Source: Sandaracinus amylolyticus (lineage in GTDB: Bacteria; Myxococcota_A; Polyangia; Polyangiales; Sandaracinaceae). Taken from it: a stretch of 64,000 bases of DNA. This document shows, in pieces, positions 35,415 through 43,366 of this stretch. The notes below the pieces were generated by a model. It saw only the letters and a program-made list of their open reading frames with translations, did not search any database and was not told the origin of the DNA. Each line of letters starts with the position of its first letter. The stretch's first letter is position 1. Made by a program: the position numbers and the translations under genes. Location: the NCBI RefSeq assembly GCF_000737325.1, contig NZ_CP011125.1:1674001-1738000 (forward strand). The letters are read 5' to 3'.

Positions 35415-36418
35415 CTCGACGCGAGCTCGGAACGGTGGCGACGGGTGTCGCGCTCCTCGCGTGCGTGCTGGTGATCGCGGCGAGCATCGGCACCGTCACG
35501 ATCCCGATCCACGTGGTCCTCGAGGCGGTGCTCGACGGATCGGACGCGGGCCTCGCGCACGTCGTGTGGTCGGTGCGCCTGCCGCGCGTGGCGATGTCAG
35601 CGCTCGTCGGCGCGTGCCTCGGCGCGTCGGGCGCCGCGACGCAGGCGGTGTTCCGCAATCCGCTCGCCGATCCGTATCTGCTCGGCGCGGGCAGCGGCGC
35701 CGGGCTCGGCGCGATCGTGGGCTTCGAGCTCTCGGGTGAGCTCCCCGCCGATCTCGCCGCCGCGGGCGCGGTCTCGCCGGGCTCGATCGTGCCGCTCTGC
35801 GCGTTCGCGGGCGGGCTCGGCGCGGTGCTGCTCACGGCCGCGCTCGCGCGTGCTCGCGCGCGCCGCACCGAGTCGCTCGTCCTCGCGGGCGTCGTCGTCG
35901 GCAACATGCTCGCCGCGATCACCACGTTCCTCCTGCTGCGCGAGGGCGAGCGACTGCGCGCCGTGATCACGTGGACGCTCGGCAACCTCGCGCTCGCGAG
36001 CTGGCGACAAGTCGGCGAGCTCGCGCCGTACGTCGTGGTCTCGCTGCTCGCGCTGATGCTCGTCGCGCGTCCGCTCGATGCGCTGCAGCTCGGCGACGAG
36101 ACCGCCGAGACGCTCGGCGTGCGCGTGGTCGCGATCCGACGCATCACCCTCGCCGCCGCGACGCTCGCGACCAGCGCGTCGATCGCATACGTCGGGGTGA
36201 TCGGGTTCGTCGGCCTCGTCGCGCCGCACGTCGCGCGTCGGCTGATCGCGCCGACCCACCGCGCGCTCCTTCCCGCATCCGCGCTCTTCGGCGCGCTGCT
36301 CCTCGTGCTCGCCGATCTCGGTGCGCGCACCATCGTCCGTCCCGCCGAGCTCCCGGTCGGGATCGTGCTCACGCTCGTGGGCGGTCCCTTCGTGCTGCTC
36401 GTGCTGAGGTCGCGATGA
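35411..36418 (+). CDS. btuC: Cobalamin ABC permease BtuC
   Basis: A 335-residue FecCD-type permease with about ten membrane helices. Family motifs are VRLPRVAMSALVGACLGASGAATQAVFRNPLADPYLLG near the start (shown here in part: RLPRV, GAATQAVFRNPLADPYLLG), GVVVGNMLAAITTFLL, and GFVGLVAPHVARRL with the coupling-helix region GPTH/APTHRALLP. ATGA overlaps link it to btuF and btuD. Confidence 0.95.
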   Translation: MTRRELGTVATGVALLACVLVIAASIGTVTIPIHVVLEAVLDGSDAGLAHVVWSVRLPRVAMSALVGACLGASGAATQAVFRNPLADPYLLGAGSGAGLGAIVGFELSGELPADLAAAGAVSPGSIVPLCAFAGGLGAVLLTAALARARARRTESLVLAGVVVGNMLAAITTFLLLREGERLRAVITWTLGNLALASWRQVGELAPYVVVSLLALMLVARPLDALQLGDETAETLGVRVVAIRRITLAAATLATSASIAYVGVIGFVGLVAPHVARRLIAPTHRALLPASALFGALLLVLADLGARTIVRPAELPVGIVLTLVGGPFVLLVLRSR

Positions 36419-37179
36419 TCTCGTGTCGCGGGCTCGAGGTCCGCTATGGCGCGCGTCGTGTGCTCGCGGGGATCGATCTCGAGCTCGCGCCGGGCGAGCT
36501 CGTCGCGCTGATCGGTCCGAACGCGGTGGGCAAGAGCACGCTCGTGCGCGCGCTCGCGGGCGTGCTCCGGCCGAGCGCGGGCGAGGTCCTCGTGCGCGCG
36601 CCGCGGGCGCGCACCGTCGCGTACGTCGGGCAGAGCGAGCCGCTGCCGGCCGAGTTCACGGTGCACGACGTCGTCGGGCTCGGTCGGCTCCCGCACCACG
36701 GCGTGCTCGGCGCCGCGCACGGGGAGCGCGACCGCGCCGCGATCGCTCGCGCGCTCGAGGCGACCGGCACGAGCGCGCTCGCGTTTCGCAGGATCGGTGA
36801 GCTCTCGGGCGGAGAGCAGCAGCGCGTGGCGCTGGCGCGCGCGCTTGCGCAGGAAGCCCACGTGCTGCTGCTCGACGAGGCGCTCGCCCACCTCGACGTG
36901 CGGCACCGGCGCGACGTGCTCGGCACGTTGCGACGCGAGTCGGCGCGCGGGACCGCCGCGCTGTGCGTCGTCCACGAGCTCGCGCTCGCGACGTACGTGG
37001 ATCGCTGCGTGCTGCTCCACGCGGGCGCGGGCGGCGCGCGCATCGCCGCGGATGGCGCGCCTCGGGACGTGCTGCGCGCCGACCGGCTCGAGGACGTGTA
37101 CGGCGTGCCCTTCGACGTCGAGCTGCGCGATGGACGCGCGCGCGTCGCGGCCCGGATGGAATGGGAGGAGACGAGATGA
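36415..37179 (+). CDS. btuD: Cobalamin ABC ATPase BtuD
   Basis: A 254-residue ATPase of the iron-siderophore/B12 class. Walker A is GPNAVGKST (residues about 37-45), the signature LSGGEQQRVALARALAQ, Walker B VLLLDEALAHLD, and the switch His CVVHELALA. In the Walker B the usual DEPT is DEAL. It is coupled to btuC before it and cobU after it by ATGA overlaps. Confidence 0.94.
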   Translation: MISCRGLEVRYGARRVLAGIDLELAPGELVALIGPNAVGKSTLVRALAGVLRPSAGEVLVRAPRARTVAYVGQSEPLPAEFTVHDVVGLGRLPHHGVLGAAHGERDRAAIARALEATGTSALAFRRIGELSGGEQQRVALARALAQEAHVLLLDEALAHLDVRHRRDVLGTLRRESARGTAALCVVHELALATYVDRCVLLHAGAGGARIAADGAPRDVLRADRLEDVYGVPFDVELRDGRARVAARMEWEETR

Positions 37180-37715
37180 GCGGAGGACGGATCGTGCTCG
37201 TCGGCGGCGGCGCGCGCTCGGGCAAGAGCAGCTTCGCGCTGCGGCTCGCGCGAGAGCGTGGCGAGCGACGCGTGTTCGTGGCCACCGCGAAGGTCACCGA
37301 CGACGACATGGCAGCGCGCATCCGTCGCCATCGCGAGGAGCGCCCCGACTTCCGCACGATCGAGGAGCCCATCGCGCTCGCGAGCGCGGTTCGCACGATC
37401 ACCGACGCCGACGTCGTGGTGATCGACTGCATGACGTTCTTCGTGTCGAGCCTCATGCTCGCCGGCCACGATGGCGACGCGATCCTCGCGCACGTCGACG
37501 CGCTGGTCGCCGCGCTGCGCGACGCGCCGTTCACGTCGATCCTGGTCACGAACGAGGTCGGCATGTCGGTGCATCCCCCGACCGAGCTCGGGCGGCGATT
37601 CCAGGACTACGCGGGCTGGTGCAATCAGCGGCTCTCGCGCGCCGCGGACGAGGTCCATCTCGCGGTGATCGGGACGATCCTGCGCGTGCGCCCTTCGCCG
37701 GTCGAGGCGATGTGA
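37176..37715 (+). CDS. cobU: Adenosylcobinamide kinase / guanylyltransferase CobU
   Basis: A 179-residue nucleotide-binding enzyme that phosphorylates and guanylylates adenosylcobinamide. The P-loop is GGGARSGKSSFALRLA, followed by VFVATAKVTDDDMAARI, the HREERP motif with the guanylylated His, IDCMTFFVSSLM and ILVTNEVGMSVHPPTELGR. ATG 37176 gives the ATGA overlap with btuD; ATG 37161 in the same frame is an alternative five residues upstream. Its presence indicates salvage of imported cobinamide. Other cob genes are not in the window. Confidence 0.94.
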   Translation: MSGGRIVLVGGGARSGKSSFALRLARERGERRVFVATAKVTDDDMAARIRRHREERPDFRTIEEPIALASAVRTITDADVVVIDCMTFFVSSLMLAGHDGDAILAHVDALVAALRDAPFTSILVTNEVGMSVHPPTELGRRFQDYAGWCNQRLSRAADEVHLAVIGTILRVRPSPVEAM

Positions 37716-37796
37716 CGCGTCCTTCGCTCCGACGGGGAGGTGTGCGCCAGCGCTGGCCGTGACCAGGTGTCGAGTCTCGAGGGTCGCCGGCGTTCG

Positions 37797-39113
37797 ATGC
37801 TCATGGTTCGAGAGAAGCGGCTCGAGCGATCGCGCGCGTTGCCGAGCACGGGAGAGCGCATCGGGATCGTGGGCGGCGGGATCGCGGGGCTCACCGCCGC
37901 GCGTGCGCTCCGCGCCTCCGGTGCCGCGCGTGTGATCGTCTTCGAGCGCGAGGCCGACGTCGGCGGCAAGTGCTGCACCGTCCGCATCGCCGACCGCGAC
38001 TACGAGCTCGGCGCTGCGATCATCTCGCCGCTCTACACCCACGTCCGTCGCCTGATGCACGCGACGAGCACGAGCTGGAGCCCCGTCGCGTCGATCGCGT
38101 ACGTCTCGCCGAACGGCGCGATCCAGAGCTACGTGATCCCGCCCGGGATGGACCGACACTTCGTGTCGTTCGGCGCGGAGAGCGCGCGCTGTCTCGCCGA
38201 GATGCTCCGGGCTCGCGCGCTCTGGCGTCCCGGCTTCGCGCACCTCGCGGACGACCTCCACGTGCCGTTCGAGACGTGGGCCGAGCACCGCGGCTATCGC
38301 GAGCTCGCGGACATCGTGCGGCCGTGGTTCACGGGGTTCGGCTACGGGTATCTCGAAGAGATGCCCGCCGCGTACGTGCTCAAGTACATGACGGTGTGGG
38401 GCTTCCCGTTCGCGCAGCTGCCGGGCGTCGGCGTGCGCGGGCTGTGCGCGCGCGTCGCGCGCGAGCTCGACGACGTGCGGACCGGTACCGAGGTCCGCCG
38501 CATCGTGCGAGGCGACGACGGCGTGATGCTCGAGACGTCCGCAGGCCGCGTCGAGCTCGATCGGGTGGTGCTCGCGTGCCCGCTCGACGACGCGCTGGCG
38601 TTCCTCGACGCGACGGACGAAGAGCGCGCGCTCTTCCAGCGCATCCGCACGATCGACTTCCGCGTCGTCGCCGCGAGCGTCAGCGGGCTCCCCGCGCGTC
38701 CGTTCACGTTCTGCGTGCCGAACATGCACCGATCCGGCGCGGGTGAGCCGGTGTTCTGGTATCGGCGCTGGCCCGATCGGGACGTCGAGACGTTCTACGT
38801 GATCGAGGATGGCTCGCCGTCGCTCGATCGGACGGCGAAGCGCGTGGAGGACGCGGTGCGGCGGCTCGGGGGTCGCACGCACGAGATCCACGACGTGCGT
38901 GCGTGGCGATACTTCCCGCACGTCGACGGTGCGGCGATCGAGGAGGGCTTCTACGCGCGTCTCGAGTCGCTCCAGGGCGTCAATCGGACCTTCTACGCGG
39001 GAGAGCTGCTCTCGTTCCCGACGCTCGAGACGGTCACGAGCTACTCGTTCGATCTCGTCCGTCGCCACGTCGCAGCGCGCGCGCGCGGGCACCACGCCGC
39101 GCGCTGGACGTGA
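37797..39113 (+). CDS. FAD-dependent amine-oxidase-like oxidoreductase
   Basis: A 438-residue flavoprotein. The dinucleotide-binding motif is IGIVGGGIAGLTAARAL followed by VIVFEREADVGGKCCTV, the GG-doublet pattern of flavin amine oxidases and protoporphyrinogen-oxidase-like enzymes. The end LQGVNRTFYAGELLSFPTLE closes the FAD fold. I start at ATG 37797; GTG 37740 would add 19 residues. A middle region rich in aromatic residues (FETWAEHRGYRELAD, WFTGFGYGYL) forms the substrate side. Substrate unknown. It may belong to the end of the B12 operon transcript but is 81 bases away and not an obvious B12 enzyme. Confidence 0.82.
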   Translation: MLMVREKRLERSRALPSTGERIGIVGGGIAGLTAARALRASGAARVIVFEREADVGGKCCTVRIADRDYELGAAIISPLYTHVRRLMHATSTSWSPVASIAYVSPNGAIQSYVIPPGMDRHFVSFGAESARCLAEMLRARALWRPGFAHLADDLHVPFETWAEHRGYRELADIVRPWFTGFGYGYLEEMPAAYVLKYMTVWGFPFAQLPGVGVRGLCARVARELDDVRTGTEVRRIVRGDDGVMLETSAGRVELDRVVLACPLDDALAFLDATDEERALFQRIRTIDFRVVAASVSGLPARPFTFCVPNMHRSGAGEPVFWYRRWPDRDVETFYVIEDGSPSLDRTAKRVEDAVRRLGGRTHEIHDVRAWRYFPHVDGAAIEEGFYARLESLQGVNRTFYAGELLSFPTLETVTSYSFDLVRRHVAARARGHHAARWT

Positions 39114-39122
39114 CTGCGAGCA

Positions 39123-40691
39123 TCAGAATCCGCGTACGACTCCGGCGAATCCGAGCTCTCTCACGAGCGCAGCGGACTCCGGCTGTGCCGCGAGCCCACC
39201 ATTGAACTGCTGGAAGAACACGAATCGCTGCGGCGTGAGCGTGCGAGCGTCGACGCGGATCTCACCGCGGTAGTCGTTGGTCAGATTGTTCGCGAGATCT
39301 TCGATGATCAGGTGATTCGACGTTCCGTCGCCGTTGGGTGTCACGAACGCGGAGATCGGCGCGCTGCGATCGAACGAAGGCGCGATGATCACGCCGCGGA
39401 ACGCGCCGCTCGTGTGGTCGAGGACGAACTGCAGTCGCTTCGAGCCGGCGACGAGCACGACCGCTTCCTGCACGCCGTTCGCGAACGTCTGTCGCGACTC
39501 GAACGACACGCCGCCGAGCGTCGTGCGACGGACCTCGACGCGACGACCGCGCGCGTCGGTCTCGAACGTCGGGACCGTCACGTCGACGAAGCGCTGGAGA
39601 TCGTCGATCGCATTCCGCGCGACGGCGTTCACGACGCCGAAGATCGCACCGGAATTCCCGGGACTCCCGACGCGCGCCATGTCGAGCTGGAAGAAGCGCA
39701 GATCGAGGAGCGGCGGGAGCTCTCCCGCACCGACATCGCCACCACCGTCGTCTCCACCCGCGCCATCGTCTCCACCCGCGCCGTCGTCTCCGCCTGCACC
39801 GTCGTCGCCACCCCCACCGTCGTCTCCGCCCGCGCCGTCATCTCCACCCGCGCCGTCGTCTCCGCCCGCGCCGTCGTCTCCGCCGCCCGCGACCTCACCG
39901 CCCGCTGCCGCCACCGCCGCCGCCACCTTCTGTGCGAGGTCGCGCGAGGTCTGATCGAACGCCCGATCGACCTGCTCGAACTCGAGCAGTCGCAGCGGCT
40001 CGCGCACCGTGCCGAACAAGCCGATGTGCGTGTAATTCGCGCGCCCGTCGTTCAGGAGATCGTACGCACTGCCCTCGATGCGATTGCCGTCCTGCAGCGG
40101 GACCGCGATCATCCGATGCCGCGTGTCGCGATCCGCCGGAGTGCGGTACTCGCCGTCGAACGACGTCGTCGTCAGGTTCTGCACGAACGAGACGATCGTC
40201 ACGCCGTCGAGCACGATCGTGCCGGTGTACACGACCTCGCCCCCGACGAGCCGCGCGGTCTGCGTGAAGCGTGCGCGCGGCGCCGTCCGCGTCAGCGTCG
40301 CGACACCGCCCGAGACGTCGAAGACCTCGCTCTGCACCTGCGCTTCCTGCTGATCGAGGAACGCCTCCAGGTTGAGCGTATTGAAGACGAAGAGCTGGAG
40401 GATCCCCTGCCGGCGCCCTCCGTCGAACGTGAGCTCCGTGCCCTCGATCGCATCGCCGACGCGCGGGTCCATGTCCCAGACGCGCGCGTCGAAGATCGCT
40501 GGGAAGTCGTCCGCGGTCGTGCTCCCGCGCTCCACCGCCGCGCGCAGCTGCGCGTACTCGCGTGACAGTGCCCAGAAGTCCGAGTCGAGATCCGAGGTGG
40601 GGCTCGCACATCCCGCCGCGACGAGCGCGGCGATCAGGACGGCGAGCGACGCCCTCGGCGTCGCTTCGAAGGAGCTCCGGTGAGTGGTCAT
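39123..40691 (-). CDS. Surface lipoprotein with Asp/Gly repeat linker
   Basis: A 522-residue lipoprotein. ATG 40691 gives a signal with lipobox VAAGC (SLAVLIAALVAAGCASPT); a start at 40775 has no signal. The N-terminal half (about 40-280) is beta-rich (GILQLFVFNTLNLEAFLD, VVYTGTIVLDGVTIVSFV). A linker of eight GGDDGA-like hexapeptides follows, then a second beta-rich half (FQLDMARVGSPGNSGAIFG, ISAFVTPNGDGTSNHLIIEDL). I do not recognise a named domain. The acidic repeat may bind Ca2+ or simply act as a flexible spacer. Confidence 0.78.
   Translation of the reverse strand: MTTHRSSFEATPRASLAVLIAALVAAGCASPTSDLDSDFWALSREYAQLRAAVERGSTTADDFPAIFDARVWDMDPRVGDAIEGTELTFDGGRRQGILQLFVFNTLNLEAFLDQQEAQVQSEVFDVSGGVATLTRTAPRARFTQTARLVGGEVVYTGTIVLDGVTIVSFVQNLTTTSFDGEYRTPADRDTRHRMIAVPLQDGNRIEGSAYDLLNDGRANYTHIGLFGTVREPLRLLEFEQVDRAFDQTSRDLAQKVAAAVAAAGGEVAGGGDDGAGGDDGAGGDDGAGGDDGGGGDDGAGGDDGAGGDDGAGGDDGGGDVGAGELPPLLDLRFFQLDMARVGSPGNSGAIFGVVNAVARNAIDDLQRFVDVTVPTFETDARGRRVEVRRTTLGGVSFESRQTFANGVQEAVVLVAGSKRLQFVLDHTSGAFRGVIIAPSFDRSAPISAFVTPNGDGTSNHLIIEDLANNLTNDYRGEIRVDARTLTPQRFVFFQQFNGGLAAQPESAALVRELGFAGVVRGF
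39733..39890. repeat. 18-bp minisatellite coding for GGDDGA repeats
   Basis: About eight copies of an 18-base unit (consensus CCGTCGTCTCCGCCCGCG on the plus strand, with C-to-A and G-to-T variants) lie inside the lipoprotein gene and code for the hexapeptide GGDDGA or GGDDGG on the minus strand. The copy number keeps frame, so length variation between strains is expected. Confidence 0.85.
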
Positions 40692-40955
40692 GCTCTGGCC
40701 CTCGTGAGGTCGGCAGAGGCGCGACGCGGATCGTCGTCGGCTCGTCGAGTGCTCGTGTCGCTCGATTGGCAACATGCATGCCTCGAGCGGAGCATCGAAA
40801 TCGCCGCGATTTCGTGGGCGCGCGGGCCGGAGCGCAGCTCGCTCTCGGGGCGCAGCGCGCGTCCCGCGCGATGGGGACTCTCGTGCTCACCGCGCGGCGC
40901 GCGATCGTCCCGTGGTGGTTGTCCGCGGCGATGACGGCGCCCATGAGCGAGCGTC

Positions 40956-41843
40956 ATGGAATGGCCGGCCCGAACGGCGGCAGCGGTGCTCTCGGCGATG
41001 CTCGGTGCGTGCCTGGGCTCGGATCCAAGCGCGGGCGATGTGATCGACGGAAGCGTCGGCTCGACCGACGAAGATCTCTGCGAGACCTGGCTCCACCAGC
41101 CACCGCCCGCGCGATCGTGGTGCAGCGGTCTCGAGGTGATGGACGACCTCGACGGACGCCGCGTCGCGATCACGTTCGACGACGGTCCGTCGTCGCGCAC
41201 CACGCCCGCGATCCTCGAAGCGCTGCGCGCCGCGAACGTGCCCGCGACCTTCTTCGTCGTCGGCCGCATGCTCGAGGACGCGCGACAGCGCGAGCTCCTG
41301 CGCGAGATCCACGCGGACCCGCTCTTCCACGTCGCGAATCACTCGTACTCGCACCCCGACTCTCTGATGCTCAGCGCCGAAGAGCTCGAGTCGGAAGTCC
41401 ACGAGACGAACCAGGCGATCCGCGAGGCGCTCGGCGATCCTTGTTATTTCCCGCGCTATTTCCGCTTCCCGTACGGCTCCGCGAATTGCCGAGAGACGCG
41501 CGCGCCCGAGGCGTATGGGATGGCGGTCGCGGGGTTCGACATCGACGTAGCCGACTGGTGTTACGACGAGGAAGGTCGCTGCGAGGCGAGCCGCGCGACG
41601 TGGATCCCGCCGGAGTACCTCGACGACATGGTCGGGTTCCTCCTCGCGCGCCTCGAGCAGGAGGACGGCGGCATCGTCCTCCTCCACGACGTGATGCCGT
41701 ATACCGCTGCCGTGCTGCCCGAGCTGCTCGAGCGCGTGCGCGCCGCGGGGTTCACGTTCGTGCGGCTCGAGGATCTGCCGCGCCTCAACGACGCGGTGAA
41801 CGCGCCCGAGCCGCCGATGTGCTGCCGCGGCGAGATCCACTGA
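40956..41843 (+). CDS. Polysaccharide deacetylase (NodB/CE4) lipoprotein
   Basis: A 295-residue exported deacetylase. The lipobox is LGAC after a short hydrophobic signal. Carbohydrate esterase 4 motifs are all visible: motif 1 TFDDGPSS, motif 2 HSYSHPD (metal His pair), motif 3 RFPYGS, motif 4 FDIDVADW and motif 5 IVLLHDV. It would remove acetyl groups from chitin-like or peptidoglycan sugars at the cell surface. The gene is divergent from the Asp/Gly-repeat lipoprotein, with 264 bases between. Confidence 0.92.
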   Translation: MEWPARTAAAVLSAMLGACLGSDPSAGDVIDGSVGSTDEDLCETWLHQPPPARSWCSGLEVMDDLDGRRVAITFDDGPSSRTTPAILEALRAANVPATFFVVGRMLEDARQRELLREIHADPLFHVANHSYSHPDSLMLSAEELESEVHETNQAIREALGDPCYFPRYFRFPYGSANCRETRAPEAYGMAVAGFDIDVADWCYDEEGRCEASRATWIPPEYLDDMVGFLLARLEQEDGGIVLLHDVMPYTAAVLPELLERVRAAGFTFVRLEDLPRLNDAVNAPEPPMCCRGEIH

Positions 41844-41847
41844 TCGC

Positions 41848-43098
41848 TCAGATCCGGAACGGGTACTCGATCGTGAAGCTCTCGCGCGCGAAGCGCGTGA
41901 AGGTGACGCTGCGCACCGCGCGCGCGACGCACGAGCCCGCGGCCGTGCCCGCGAGCGGCCCCTCGACGACGGCGCTGGTGACGCGGCCGGTGTCGCCTCG
42001 CGCGGTGATGCGCACCATCGCGAGCCCGTGGCCGTGCTCGCCGCACGCGGCGACCGCCGTGTGCGCGCGCGTGAGGGCGTGATCGACGTCCTCGCGATCC
42101 GGCGTCACGGGCAGCGCGTCGGGCGCGGGCGCGGCAGGCGCGTCGGCTGCCTCGACGTCGGACGGAGCGCCCACCGCGGCCTCGATCAGCGCGTCGATGG
42201 TCGCGACCGGCGCCTCGCTCGTCTCCGGCGGCGCGACGATCTCGCTGGGCGTCGTCACCTCGACGACCTCGGGCGCGGCGGGCGCCTCCGCGACGATCTC
42301 GGGCGCGGGCGCTTCATCGCCACGCATCGCCGGCGCGGGCGAGGTCGCGACGCGCACCGGAGGCGGCGCGGCGACGATCTCAGGCGCGCCCTCGGCCTCG
42401 TCGAGCTCGACCGCGCTCGGTGCCGCGATCTCGGCGACGGCGGGCACGACGATCGCCGTGGGCGCCGCCGCTGCGGGCTGGACGAACATCGGCCCGGGCT
42501 CGAGCGGCGCGCTCGCGACGAGCACCGGGGCGGGCTCCGGCTCACCGGCGATCGACGCGAACGTCGGCGCGATCGCGATCACGGCTGCGAGACAAGCGCC
42601 GATCAGCGCCCCGCGCGCGAACGACCCGCCCCGCGGGCGCGCGACGTGGGCCGGCACCTCCGCGGGCGGGATGGTCGACTCGTTCGTCCTCGGCGCGGGG
42701 ACCCGCGCGGGCGCAAGCGCGCGCGACGTCGCGAGCAGCGCCGCGAGATCGACGCGGCCCGATCCGGTGAGCTCGTCGTGCCGCGCGAGATCCGGGATCG
42801 GCGCGGGCGGCGGGATCGTCGCAGCACGCACGCGCGGTCGAGCCGAGGCGCTCGCCGCGCGGATCGCGTCGACGACGTCCGGGATCTCGCGCGCGGGCGC
42901 CCACGCGTCGATCCCCTCGCGCCAGACCGGCGCATCGGCGCTGCCGGGATTTGCGCGCAGCGCGCTTCCGAGCTCGTCGCGCGTGATCGGTCCGATCAGC
43001 ATGCCGTCGAGCACGGCGTACCAACACGGCTCGCAGCGATCGCAGCGATCCCCCGCGGTGCGCCCCTCCGCGCCGCAACCTCCGCACACGAGATCCAT
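41848..43098 (-). CDS. Zinc-ribbon/GYF-domain protein with TonB-like C-terminus (AgmX/GltJ-like)
   Basis: A 416-residue protein. ATG 43098 follows GGGGGAG. In order: a Cys4 ribbon (CGGCGAEGRTAGDRCDRC), a GYF_2 domain (WYAVLDGMLIGPITRDELGSAL, with WREGIDAWAPAREI), a membrane helix at about 175-195 (GALIGACLAAVIAIAPT), a 150-residue Pro/Ala/Glu-rich linker and a C-terminal energy-transducer-like domain (GLAMVRITARGDTGRVTSAVVEG, AVRSVTFTRF). This layout matches AgmX/GltJ of the gliding-motility and polarity machinery. Other motility genes are absent nearby, so the exact role is inferred. Confidence 0.78.
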   Translation of the reverse strand: MDLVCGGCGAEGRTAGDRCDRCEPCWYAVLDGMLIGPITRDELGSALRANPGSADAPVWREGIDAWAPAREIPDVVDAIRAASASARPRVRAATIPPPAPIPDLARHDELTGSGRVDLAALLATSRALAPARVPAPRTNESTIPPAEVPAHVARPRGGSFARGALIGACLAAVIAIAPTFASIAGEPEPAPVLVASAPLEPGPMFVQPAAAAPTAIVVPAVAEIAAPSAVELDEAEGAPEIVAAPPPVRVATSPAPAMRGDEAPAPEIVAEAPAAPEVVEVTTPSEIVAPPETSEAPVATIDALIEAAVGAPSDVEAADAPAAPAPDALPVTPDREDVDHALTRAHTAVAACGEHGHGLAMVRITARGDTGRVTSAVVEGPLAGTAAGSCVARAVRSVTFTRFARESFTIEYPFRI

Positions 43099-43366
43099 CC
43101 GTGCTCCCCCCCGGCGCGCAATCGCACGCAGCGTCGCGATGCCTCGCGGCATCTCATGAGCACGATCCGGCGTGACGAGAAGTTCCCGTCGCGGCTGCAG
43201 ACGGTCTCCGCTCCGGGAGCGACGCGGACGTAAGCGCTTAGCTCATCCGTCCACCTTTCTCGCGCCGTCGCTCCGCGGCCAAGGTCCGCCCGCCGAGGGC
43301 AGCGGTGCGCGAGGGACGGCGCGCGCACGCATTCACCGATCGCGACGCGATTCGGGGGGAGCGACG

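Noticed and set aside
39733-39890. Possible CRISPR array
   Set aside because: The 18-bp units are contiguous with no spacers and code for an in-frame peptide repeat.
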